A stretch of 64,000 nucleotides of DNA. It comes from Galaxea fascicularis. Lineage: Eukaryota > Cnidaria > Anthozoa > Scleractinia > Euphylliidae. Position numbers and translations under genes: made by a program. This document shows positions 1 to 12,279 of this stretch, piece by piece. The notes beneath the pieces are model-generated. The model did not search any database, was not told the origin of the DNA, and saw only the letters and a program-made list of their open reading frames with translations. The stretch is from positions 26,064,052 through 26,128,051 of the forward strand of contig OX419342.1 of assembly GCA_948470475.1 (NCBI GenBank). Direction: 5' to 3'. Each line of letters opens with the position of its first letter. Positions within the stretch are counted from its first letter, which is position 1.

Positions 1-3000
1 CTAGGGCTGGTTACTTATGAATAGTCAGTCTTTAACGGGTCTTATCCATAGAATCGATCAAAAGATAGCACCAGCTTGTACAACATCATCAAAGGCACCA
101 CGAGAAATAAGCAAACAGCTTTCATTTGGCCCACTAAAAGAGAACTGAGGATGTCTTTTTTTCGGCGGATGCCTTTAATTCACGGAAAGAAGGCCAAACT
201 TTCTAATTTTACATGCTTAGAACAACATACATTGTTAGTCAAGTTTGTGGTGGGAATTCCTGGTCGGATTTTTCGTAACATATCCTAACTAAAACTCAAA
301 AGAAACCAAGACTTTCGAACACGCATATGGAAAAAGGCATGTACCACAGTAACTCAAGTTATATTTGGACTCTCTTCACAGTCAAACAAAGAAGGAATAC
401 TCAGCTCAAACAAAGCCGGTCATAGGGATTACTCCAGATGCGTTGGTATGCAGTGGGGCCAAAGTAAAGGAAATTCAATATAATGAATATTGGGCTAAAA
501 ATGTATATTACTGAGCAGTGACTAAGTGCACAGCGAAAAACGCAATCAGTATAGAGGGCATATAACTACATAATGCAACCAAATAGTTGTAGAAACGTGA
601 TGAATGTGAAAACTCTAAAGAACCCAAACGTGAAAGTTGTCACATACAACGAATTTAAATATTCTACGATCACAGCAGGATCCTATGAACACCACTTGCC
701 CGGCTCTTCCCTATAAGGCAGAACTATAAGGAAAGCCTTGATTAACCATCTGTTGCTACTTGTAAAAGATAAAGCCGAAATCAAATATGAATGCCAACAA
801 ATTTTTTTCATGAGTCAAACAGCACTCCCTCTTCAAATAAAAGAATTACGCACTGATTGTCTTAAAGACAGGAAACCACCAGTTCAGTATGACGCGGGTA
901 TTGAAACAAACCGCGGTGACGCACCTTTCCCGTGTGCAAGGCTACTAAGGTTTCAAAAAAAATTGAAAATCAACTTCGCATCCTTCTCTAACGCTATTAC
1001 TTTAAATAACATATTTCCGTAAGAATGAAAATTTCGGAGGCATATCTGTAAGTCATCAATTGTTGTAAACTGTGGTTGTCAAACAGGATTTGAAATATTA
1101 TGAAGTGCACTGCACTGGTTTTCAGCCGGGCATTGGTACGTAACTGGCCTCGGACTTAATACCATGTATGTGCTTGAAATCACTTCAGTAAATGTTGTTG
1201 TCGGTATTACTTATTGCCGTAGTTATTTCCATTCCAATCTTAACATTGTAAATCAATGTTTTCAGCACTCCAACAAAAGGGACTTTTTCTTTATTGACTC
1301 AGACAGGAAGGTTTCATCTAGATAGAATCACAATTAAATATATCAATCGCAAAATGAAGAAAAATTATAGATGTTAACTGTGATGAAGAGATAGGAAAAG
1401 AATGAAACACAAGAAAACTTAAGAAGCTGCAAAGAATGCACGCCACGGTCACCTCGTGGCTATCTGGGATATTGGTTTCAGATGGACCGAATTAATCAGT
1501 ACAGCAATACAACACAGTTAAGTCCCGCCTTCCATCGGCCTGAACGCAAAATGTTGAAGTTATCATGCAATCCACTTAAATGATTCAGGACAATTTTACA
1601 TGGGCCACACTGGTCGTGTTAGTGGCGTTCACCTGTAGTTGAAGCGATAAAATGAGGATGGTGGTCTTTTGAATTTATCGTATTACAGTTTTTCAATTCA
1701 CAACTTCTGGGAGCCGTAATCTCCTCAACCGCCAACCGCGTTCAGATTTGATTGTAATGGTGATAAGGGAAGAAATCAATCTTTTCCTACTTGTCAAAAC
1801 CCTCTTCCCTAATGTATTGATACCTTGACTGACCAGTCTACTTCAAAACAGGCTGTGATTGACGATAATTATGCAAAAAAAAAAAGAAAAAATAACCCTG
1901 GTTTAAAGAGTTGTAAATGTAAGTGTGAGTTTAGCATTACAAATTGTTAATCAGCTGAAATCGCCCAAAGATTTATCTATTACATTGTCTCGAAATAGGT
2001 TTTTTAAAGCAAATCATGTTTTTGGAACTTAAAAGTTCAAAACCGAAAGGAAATCAAACCACTCATTATGCATAAACATGTCTGACGAGCGAGTATATGG
2101 TGATTATGATGAAACTTCTTTAAATATGAGAACAAGGTCGCCTTGTGTAATACATATCTGACCACCACAAAAACTGCTGCTAAGTATATTTCATTTCACT
2201 GGGCTCACATTCCTTCTTATCCTATACAGCACAACGAACAACAAATCGGGAAATGTGAGAAAAAACAATTTTTGATTACTGAAGATAGCAGCACACCCAT
2301 ATTTCCAAAAGTGCATGATGTTATCCCGTGTATTCCAAGCTAGAAATGTTCCTCCCAGTACTCGAATGAAGATAGCGCTGTTTTCATAGGCCAGCCACTC
2401 TATAGAAACTCATGGGTTACCAGTGCTCACTGGTGCTCATCAGGGAAGTAGCTATCCGTGCTTTTGATTGCCTTAAGCGCTTTTTCATTTGTCATCACGA
2501 GTCCAAGTCGTTAGCGTCGCTGTCACTTCGTGGAACTCCTTTGCTTAGTTATCCTTGACGTTTTTAAGTTGCCAACCTTCCAGCCTTGGATAATTTCGTG
2601 TGTAGGTGAATGGGCTTTATGTGTGTGGGCGAATCGACTTGTAGGCGAAACGACCGACATTCAAATTAGTCAATCATTTATTTCATTGTTTTGACAAAAG
2701 CAGGCTGGAACCGAATGTAGCAGTATCTCTGACGCATTTTTCATAAAGTAGATTATTAACCAGTCTTATGGCTTGTAATAAAACATAAATACATGGGACA
2801 CATAGCAACATTTTAGGAAAAGTACCGTATAAATAATACTAGTTTTACGTGTTCAAGAGCCTTGTTTCTCAAAGATTAAGAGCATTTTGTTCAAAAACTT
2901 TAGTATGAAGTTTGTCAAAGTTGCGAAGCGATTTAACGCGACAAGAGAGGCCACTAGGGCTATTAGCTCTCTTTTGACCTGGATTCGCATTCAGTCTCAT

Positions 3001-3160
3001 AAACTAGATGGAATCTAGTCTGATTCCATCCAACCCTTCGTTGAAAGTGACTGCATAATACACCCAAATTAAGGTTTTTCTCTTCTGGTTGTATGCTAAG
3101 GAGAAACCTGCCTTAGTCAGGAGCGCTCCTGCCTTAGTAAAGTAATAAAAAACGCGCCGA
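1..3160. other. No gene seen
   Basis: AT-rich sequence with only short open frames lacking splice context or recognisable motifs. A mildly repetitive GTAGGTGAATGGGC/GTAGGCGAAACGACC patch lies near 2600-2660. Confidence 0.6.
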
Positions 3161-3304
3161 GTGCATTGTTGAGTTGTATAAGCACGCGGGAATTTTTAAG
3201 AACACGAGAGAAGTGCCTAGAGAAGCACGAGCCGAAGGCGAGTGCTTCTGGCACTTCTCGAGTGTTCTTAAAAATTCCCAAGTGCTTATATAACTCAACA
3301 ATGT
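3161..3304. repeat. Long near-perfect hairpin
   Basis: Arms of about 65 bases (GTGCATTGTTGAGTTGTATA, GGAATTTTTAAGAACACGAG, AAGTGCC, AGAAGCAC) meet at a small GAGCCGAAGGCG turn. A further copy of the arm end (GTGCATTATAACTCAACAGTG) occurs at 3405-3425, so the element extends to about 3500. Confidence 0.8.
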
Positions 3305-3749
3305 ACGAGGAACAAGTTTTTCATTTCTTTTATAAAATGTCCCGGAGATTTAAGCGAGCTTTCATACCTATTTGCTCGCGCACGAGCTTGTGACGTAGGC
3401 AGCGTGCATTATAACTCAACAGTGCACGCGTGTGACGTAGAGCGCGTGCTTTATCGGGATATAATGAACTCGATTCGAGCAATCACAGCACGCGTAACTC
3501 TTCCAACATTTTATAATATAAATTAAGTGCCTCTAGAGAATCCAAACAGATGTGACTCAGTTGACCACAGTACTTCAAACTAATTTATGAAAACACCTTT
3601 CAAAACAAACTCGTTGAAATAGTATAAATAAAGGGATGGACAGCATCAAACTCAAACGTTAGAACCTTATCATAGACCATGATAAACAGCATCACGAGAA
3701 AGTCGGTTAGGTAAGCAATACATGTTAAGCGTGCTAGCAAACTGAACGT

Positions 3750-4340
3750 AGCCTGCAAACAAGCTTTCTCGGGGGGTGGGGGTGGCGAGAGAACTTGCAA
3801 AGATCTCTCTGCGATTTGAATTCCGCCCTTAATGCTCTCTGTGCCAGATAGAAGTCCCGGTTAAAGAAAGATCGCCAAGTCCAAAGGAAACCAAAAAGAA
3901 AGAAGAAGAGCGAGGAAATCCTTGGGATCGCAGTTAAGCTGTCGGGCAAACAAAGATGAAGATGCGATCTTGAATATCGATAACATGACTTCCTTCGAAC
4001 AGTCGACGCGAGTGAAACTGTCGTGTTGTGGCCGAACAAGTTATCGTCTGCCAGAAGCTGTCCTGGTTTCAAATTCAACAGACAGTTCACGTTCAGATAT
4101 TTCAAGATATTCTCGCGCAAGCTTCACGAATAAAAATGTCTTGTTTTTCTCTCATGTTTGTTTTCTGTTGAACATCACAAGAGGTCCGCGCGCGAAACTG
4201 ATGACATCAGCGTCAACTTGAATATCAACCAATCAACATTTTGCATCGAAAATTTCGATGCAGAAGTGATCGTTGCAAGCTTTCTCCATTTTTCTCCTCC
4301 CACCCCCACCCCCCACCCCCCGAGAGAGCTTGCTCGTAAC
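3750..4340. mobile_element. Element or element pair with CAAGCTTTCTCGGGGGG ends
   Basis: Left AACAAGCTTTCTCGGGGGGT and right complement (CCCCCCGAGAGAGCTTGCTCG) enclose about 590 bases. Either one nonautonomous transposon or two facing copies of a short repeat. Overlapping short open frames on both strands do not look like genes. Confidence 0.45.
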
Positions 4341-4975
4341 TAAACACAGCAAGGAGTGCCTAAGCTATTAAGCTTAAGTACTTCTTGATTTCACCCTAAA
4401 ACCAAGGAACAGAATCTTGAACTTCAGACTCTATAAATCTATCTATAAAGCTCTCTTCGACCTTTACTCATAAATGATGGCCTGAATTAAATCTCCTTTC
4501 GATTTTGATTGTAAGTGTTGGCCAAGATGTTTGCCCAGATGAAACCTCTCTTCGATCTTTTCTTTTTCGTGAAGTGGCATTTAGGAAAAGAAACATGCGC
4601 AGTCCTTGCTTGAAACAGCTGGCAAAAGTCACTTACTGTCGCGGTCTTTTATCTCAAAATCATTCAGAAGGGCCCTTGAGCGAGATGTAAAGGTTATCGG
4701 TTGGGTTCTTCAGAAGTTAGCTGCTTTTCTACATTGGTCAGCTTAAATTATACAACCAAAACAGTACAAATTATGTCTTATTGACTATTGAATAGCATTA
4801 AACTTAGCAACTGAATACACAGAAATGTCAGCTGATAATCTTTTTCCTAGATAGAAAACACCAGTCTACGTTTTAACCTCTAAAGGAACAAGAGCAGTAA
4901 CACGAAACAAACGCCAACGAGACAATGATAAAAACAATAACATCTCAAAGTGAGCAAAAAAATAAAGAAACAAGC

Positions 4976-5031
<56 letters not shown>

Positions 5032-5064
5032 CAACAACAACAATAATAATAATAATAATAATAA
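4976..5064 (+). repeat. AAT microsatellite with AAC interruption
   Basis: About 30 trinucleotides: AAT repeats, five AAC units near 5028-5042, then AAT again. It produces spurious poly-Asn and poly-Ile/Tyr open frames. Confidence 0.95.
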
Positions 5065-6798
5065 TCAAAAACGGCAGCAGATTGCACAAAAAGAAACAAT
5101 CAACAAACGAAACGAAATAAAAGGAAAACAACTAAATAACTAACAAACAAACAAGCACACAAAAATCAGTGATAGCGACAAAATAAGGGAAACAAAACAA
5201 CGGCATCGGTGACGCAAGGTTCGGTCTCGCTGGCTTAGGAATAGAAGGTGAAATAAGGCTTTCTGTCAAGCCGACAATTATGAAATTGCCATCTCGTCGT
5301 CTTCGCCTCATAATGACCTAATCCTATTTTATGTACCACCTTTGCACGTCCTAACAGGCTCCACACACGCAAGGTCTACCCAACGAGGTATATAGGCCTT
5401 TTTTTGTAACCGTTGCAAAAACACAGAGACCCACATGTTCAATGATTTCTCCCTCTATCCTCTGACTACTTAACAAACCTTCCAGACTTATACACCTGCA
5501 GCAATGCATACATACTAAATTAATTCTAGGCATCAAAGGAACGCAAAATAAAACGAACGAAAGGAGGGTCCACTTGAGTTTACGAAAATTATCTATATCA
5601 GTCAATACATTGAAAAATACAGCTGGCAGATTTGTTTATTTGTCGTTTGATAATTTCGAAGATAGTACATGGCCACAAGTAGACAATAGTCTGATTTACT
5701 GAATCATTGACACCACAATGGAAGGAAATTCATTAAAGACAATTGCAATTTGGGTGGTTCAATAATCGGATTGGTTGATTGCATGTCATCAAAAGCTTAT
5801 CAACTGGCAAAGGAACAGAACATTCCAAAATTTAATATTGTCACGAGTTTGCTTATCGTGCATAAGCAGTTGCTACCGCAGCCTTCCCCCTTTTCCCTTT
5901 GGTAGGCAATTTTATCAGCTTGTGTTTGGCTGTGTCCTTTTCAGTTTATGAGGGTGATCTGTTTTGTAAGTATGTCATAAGTGAAGGCAAGAGAGGCCTT
6001 AAAATGCTAAACAGTAAAATGGAAAGTTACTAATCGAAGGTTTTGATTGAAATCCCACCTTTTTAACCAGCTTGATTCAATAATATCACATAATCGCAAA
6101 GATGCTTTGAGAGTAGGAAAAGAGTGCACATAGTTTGCATTTTTTAATTAACCTGTCACGGTTATTTTCAACCACGCTCCCGAACAACACGCCAGCAAGG
6201 AAAGACAGAAGAACAGTGATGAAATCCATTAGTTTGGATTACCGTTACAATGCACGCAATCGGATTTCTTTTGCACCGTTCTGATCTGATATGATGGGTC
6301 TTACGCGTATTATGCGAGGATAAAGCCTCTTCATCAAAAGGGAGAAGAAGCTAAAAATACTAATACTGACGGGTGAATCATTGTAAATGGCATCCCGAAC
6401 CAAATGCTATTGCAGGTTTTGCGCCTTTCCCTTTGGAAAATGCCTCCTTGTCCTCAGAATTTGATACAATCGCTTCACACAGTGAAATAAGTTTGACGGA
6501 AGTGAAGAAAGTTTGAACCAAATTCAGTTTGCCTCACCTTGGAATATCTTGAAGATTTTAACTGCGGTGTGTCGAGGTCGACTTCCTCAGAGAAGTTTTC
6601 TCAGCAATGGCTACAGATTAGTGGAAACTCAAACTTATCAAACGATCTGTCAGATAAGTGTTTATCGGCAATTTCAGACCTGAGGAGCCTGACTATTGAA
6701 TAAACAGATGAATATGTTTTAGGTGTTGAGTTACAAATCGGAACATTCGTGTACAAGGTTGTCATATTTTTGTGAGCACGATTCAGAAGGTTTATCTC
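5065..6798. other. No gene seen
   Basis: Unique-looking AT-rich DNA. Short open frames on both strands carry no known motif. Confidence 0.55.
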
Positions 6799-7121
6799 TT
6801 ACAAAATAGTTCTGTATGGAGCCATTCTATATAAAACTGTTCCCCATCTCACGAATTCCCATTTATTCCTGTCCACGCATACACTTGATAGTAACGACGC
6901 ATGGTTTAATGCTGACGTAGTGTCTGCGCGGTTCAAAGTTTGATCATAGAGTAGACCGCAATACTTTAAAAAGGTTGAGTTACGGAAATCCTCCATAATA
7001 ACGCAGGAAAAACACATCTGAAAGCGTTCTCCAATTGGTTGTCTTGAATTCAGAAAATAAAGACGGCAGCGACATGAGCAGACACTGCCAACTTTAGATG
7101 AAGTTGCGAGTGACTGAGGTA
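6799..7121 (-). other. Possible coding exon, unassigned
   Basis: On the minus strand CTTTTTCTTGATTTCAG precedes about 106 open codons with several Cys (VCSCRCRLYF, MCFSCVIMEDF) and EFVRWGTVLYRMAP before a TAA. No family recognised. Confidence 0.2.
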
Positions 7122-7567
7122 CTGAAATCAAGAAAAAGGTAAGGGTTTATGCCTCCTATAAAGGCTTATTTAAGTCGTGTACTTCTTCCGATAGGAAATG
7201 GTGTAAGACAGTTATTTTGTTAAGAGAACACCATGTAGAATTTTCCATTATCTCTTTAGGCATGAGGCCAATACGGCTAAACGGAAGGCGTTACGAATAA
7301 CTCACTCCACACCACAACATTCGTTGATTCCAAACAGAATTGCCTCAGGATCCGTCGGCATACTTGTTAAACGCAAACATGACCTTCTGTGCATCTGTCG
7401 TTGGTTGATAGCAGCACTAACATTTTACCAACAGTTTGTTCCAATTACAGCTAACATACTCAGCTTATTGTACAATTTAAAAAGCGACTAAATGGCGCTT
7501 AGGTTCATTATTGATGATAACCACATGTTACAAGTGGTATAGATGTAACGTCTTTTCTTGATTGCAG

Positions 7568-7743
7568 TTAATGGTACAGTGTTAGAGGCAGAAACTGCAT
7601 TATTCATGAATACGTTTCAAATTAAAGGTGCTACTGTAATCCTCGTGATACATGTAACACAAATCAGTGGCGATTACTATAATAGCTTACTATCTTTAAA
7701 AATTGAAGAAAACCTTCATTGCAAAAAAAAAATCAACTCTTAA
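7568..7743 (+). other. Possible terminal coding exon, unassigned
   Basis: Acceptor-like TCTTTTCTTGATTGCAG precedes 58 open codons (GTVLEAETALFMN, ISGDYYNSLLSLKIEENL); the TAA stop overlaps AATAAA. The combination is suggestive, but there is no homology I can name. Confidence 0.25.
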
Positions 7744-10700
7744 TAAAATCGTACGCATACCCAAGTTATGTACTCTTTCAGCAAATATAAAAATCTCGTA
7801 TTTTAATTCGTGGGGTACAAGAATATAGAATTTTACTGTCAGTTTTACAATTATTTCTGTTTTGCCAACGAATGTCTTCTTTTCGTGATAAACCGATATT
7901 TATACGTTCTACTTAAAATTTTGTACTGGTTTACCTTCACTTAGGGAAATTTTACTTGTCGCTCTTATTCAATTATGTTTAATTGTTTGTCCCGTGTAGT
8001 AGATTCAAAACGTTTGGGTTTTAAAAGTCGAGATTTTTGCTCACTGTATTATCAAAGACCCTTCAAACTGGTATATCAAGGATGACGAGAAAGAGATTGT
8101 TTCTGGAACAGGGCAAATATGGGAGAGTTTCTGCAATTCAATGCCAAGCATATGAAACAAATTTGTGGTCTAAGTACTCCTGACTCGCCTTAACTTCCAC
8201 CGGAAGAACTGATTGCTCTGAAATACGTCATTCTGACGCCAAGAATGCCCTAATCAATAGTAATCAATACCTGTGAGTCCCATACCCTCAGGTGTATCGA
8301 AAGACGAACACTGACAAAATGCTATCACCCCCATTTAAAAGCTCTGCTGATAAAACTGAAAAGAAAGTGAAATCGTGATAAAAATCAATGGTCCTATTTG
8401 TAGCTTGCAATACTCAGTCTTGCCTTTTTGAGTGCAAAATCCGCGACATAACGACAATAACTCTAACCAGCGCTTCTGATAAGCATGGAAAGCATCCGGC
8501 ATGTGTGACCGTGTAATTACATCGGGGACTTGAACTGCCGACCTTTCCTTAAATTTAGACAGTTGCATAAAATTGTTATTGTTTTTTTATCTATGCCTGT
8601 CTAATATATTCCTTGGTGTTGGCGACACTGCTTACACTGGTGATCAGTGAGAGGTTGTTAAACTCCCATTAACCTCTTAAGGCTGGTCTTATATCTTTCC
8701 AGAAAAAAAAAAAAGCATTTCAGTGTTAAGCTACCTTGATGAGCTTCTTGAAGGCAATCATGAAACGCACGTTTCTCTTGCTGAGCAAACTTGAGCTATG
8801 CACCCTGATTTGACGAATTCCAGAACTACTGTAAGTGAGAGAGGAACTGGGGCTTTGGGTCAGGCATTGCTGGCAATGTTGGGTCCATGTGCGTCCACTA
8901 ACAGGTCAGCAGTAATTGATTTAATATCACCTACGAAAAACGCACTAAATTTCCAATGGTTATTCTTTGAGAATTGGATCCACCATATTGTTATCAAGAT
9001 TTCACTTACGGGAGTCAGTGGAAGGAAACGATGCAAGCAGTTCGTATCAAAGACTTTCTGCATGTTGTTTTTAGTTATCAGATGTTATGCAGAATAGTTC
9101 ACATTGGCAAGCAACTTTTAAAATTGTCAGAGAACCTCTTTCTGTTTTTGGCAAATTTTGAGTAACTTCTGACTACTTTTCGGAGAACCTTTGACTCAAT
9201 TTACTGGCACCATCTATATAGGCCTAGGTCGGACGTAGGGCTTGGTCGAAAGAGCACGTTTTATGCAACTGGCCCCTTTTTGGCGAGGTTACTAAATTTG
9301 CTTTTTGTGGACGTTTAAATTGTTAGCAAGATTATACCAACCACAGACTAATGAAAAATATACCAAGACTGGGATTCAGTTGTTTTAGGGAGGAGAAAAG
9401 ACAACGAAAAAACTGTTGAGAACTTTTTGCTCCAAACACCCTTGTTGTTTGCCCCGAGTTGAAAATAAATTCCAGGCAGCATTTGTGCATAAACGGCTAA
9501 CAGATGACCTGATCGGTGCTAATATCTTTCTAATTTATATATGGGTATTATGTATGTTGTCAATGAAAAACTCATCCAGTCTTTCTTTACGCAAGTATAT
9601 TTGAAATAACATTTTGTTTCAGTGATGACGTCAAGTATTAAACCTTCGATGTTAAAACCAGCCAATATGTTATCTATTTATCTGTGTAGTTTTGAAGTTG
9701 TCGTTGTGTTTTTAAAAGATAGAAGATTACGGAAAAGGCCTTTTTGTCACGTAGACAAGCCACAATACTGTCAGCACTAAAGATTAGAAGTGACGACATG
9801 GTTGTTGCCATAGGAACACATTAGCACCACCCTCGTAAACTGAAGAATTGGTTGTTATCAAATACACGAGGTAGGCGACTATCGTAGGAAGCATTCTTAC
9901 TTGTTTGGCGCGGGATGATACTTAAAAACGTTATCCAGTTGAACACATGTTATGTCATAAAAGGCGTTTTACTTATTGCAGAAAATTGTACAAAATAACT
10001 TTCAACTGGGAGAAAACTTGTCCACTTAATTCAGGTAAACTGAATAATGCATGTATGAATAAAATGACTTAGCTACCGAGCAAAAACGCCTCCCTTAACA
10101 TTTTATATCCAGTCGAAGGCAATTTTACGCCGCGTTTTGATTTCCGGTACGTTGCGCGCGTGACTATGAAAAAATAAAAACGGAAAAGAAGAGAAAACAA
10201 AACAAAACAAAACGAAAAATATTAACCAAAAAATCATTTTCCGTGAAGGCTGTTTGTTACTGGTTCAACGATTTTTTAACTCGTAAATATATACACCATA
10301 AAAAAAATGACCATTTAAGACAAGTCGGCATCAGGTAGAATTTCTCTGTTGTGTCTTGGGTAATATTTTAAGAGGTTTCAAAGAAAACCATCTACTCAAG
10401 TGGACGCTCTGAACTATACTGTACACGTGCGGTGGTTTTACATTCTGCTTCTGCTAGATGATCTTTCAAAATTTCATGGTATTACTCATTGCTACCGGTT
10501 TATGTTCCAAGTCTGCTAAGGGCAAATTTATCATAATGCCGTGTAAATGTTAATGTGTACAAGGTGGTTTCAAGACGGTAAATGAAATAAGCTATTCAGT
10601 GAGTACAAAATCTCTGGTATTGTTTGCTTCGTTAAAAAGTCAAAATCTGTTGACGATGCTATTCGATTTACGACGCAGAAACTACGAAATAACCTTTCCT

Positions 10701-11837
10701 TTTAAACGGCAGGCCATCATGAAAACCTACTGGTAATCTGATAATAAAATAAAATTTGAAATTACTAACCTCAAAGTTTCGACGAAGAGTTGCTGAAAGC
10801 CGAATGTTTGAAGGCTCATCCCTGTGGAAGGGATTTAGTCATGAACTGCACGAAGGAATGTTGGGAAAGGCCTTGAGTTAAAACTATTAAAACGCGTCTT
10901 TAAGATACCCTCTGGATGTAGCCACTACTTTTGCAGGCGGACAGAAATCTAGACAAGACATTACGTCGGACCAAAAATATTTTGTCTGTACAAATAAAGT
11001 TGCGCCGAATTTTCTTTGTTTGATGAACACACATAAAGATAAACTCGACAATTGATAAAACCATAATCGTATAGTCCACAGAAAAACCATAAACTACATT
11101 CGTGGCTTACAGTGAATCAGGATTGTTACAGAAGGCAGACAATAACTTTTTATCACAAGGGTGGCCTACTAATCTCACCTGTAGACACACAGAGAGACTG
11201 AATTTAGGAAAGGAAAACAAACGTTGAAGGTCTTGAAGGAGTATAAATAATTTGACCAAAACGCCCTTCGTGAGCCTTCCGTTCGAAAACAGGAATTGTT
11301 TACCTTCATATATAGCTGGCGTAAACAATTGTGGTTTATTATCTGACTAACAATCCGGCTTCGAGATTCTTTTCGAGGACTAAATATGTCAAGAGTTAAT
11401 GAGCTAAAAATGAAGTATTCACTTTGCCCGAATCTTACTACTTAAACTCTGTGCGTGATTGCAAAGGAATGCGACCCTAGAGTCACGATATCAGCTCTAA
11501 GGGTGATGTTATTTGACAACTGAAAAGCGACAGCGAAAAACTAAAATTTGAGTTAACATGATGCCAAAATTGCGGACCAGAAAAAATAAACTGACCGGCC
11601 GCGTTCCCGCTGATTACTAACAAGACTTCACCTGTGGTTTGTGTGTACTTTTCTAATCAGAGCCTCCCATTACAACAAAACATGGAGTTAATAAAAAAAA
11701 GTTAAAAAGTTTTTCTGAAAGTTTTTCATCATAAAAAACAGTAGTGGGATACTAAAAGTTGAGCACATTTATAATGATAATATAATCAAAATATCTTCGG
11801 CACTATTCTCCAACGTTCTTAATGACTTCAGTCTCGG
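7744..11837. other. No gene seen
   Basis: Only short, unrecognised frames (for example 8798-9097 on + and 8860-9063 on -). No TIR or repeat evident by eye. Confidence 0.55.
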
Positions 11838-12279
11838 TACAGAGGCACCCAACGAGAAACTTCGATGAAATATCTGTTCGGGAGAATCTGCCCGACGTTC
11901 TAAGACTTTCGGTGCCAAAAAGCTACTGATTTCTTAATTAAAACATCAACTAAAAGATTCGCAACCAGGGAAATCCAGGGATTATAGTCCCTAGATTTTC
12001 GGATGGTCTATTTTTGCAATTTTTGGCTCTTAAAAGGGTAAGCAAGTAGTTCGCAGAGAAGTTCTTCGAAGGTAACGTTCAGCTAGCAAATTCTGAAATG
12101 ATGATTTCATTCTCTAAAATTTTCGGGCACTTCAATTTTCAGCTAAGAAATCCGAACAGATCAAATTTTTCTAGCTGATTAAACAACTCTTTAAACAGTC
12201 TTTAAACATTACAACGAACCTAGAAATATCCCTCAAAGGTTTTTTTTTTTGCTGAATTTGCTCGTTGGGTGCCCCTGTA
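11838..12279. mobile_element. MITE with CAGAGGCACCCAACGAG ends
   Basis: Left TACAGAGGCACCCAACGAG and right CTCGTTGGGTGCCCCTGTA are inverted with one mismatch. About 440 bases with no coding capacity. A TA duplication would fit. Confidence 0.7.

Noticed and set aside
4866..5143. Long poly-Asn, poly-Ile and poly-Tyr open frames
   Set aside because: All three are readings of one AAT/AAC microsatellite.
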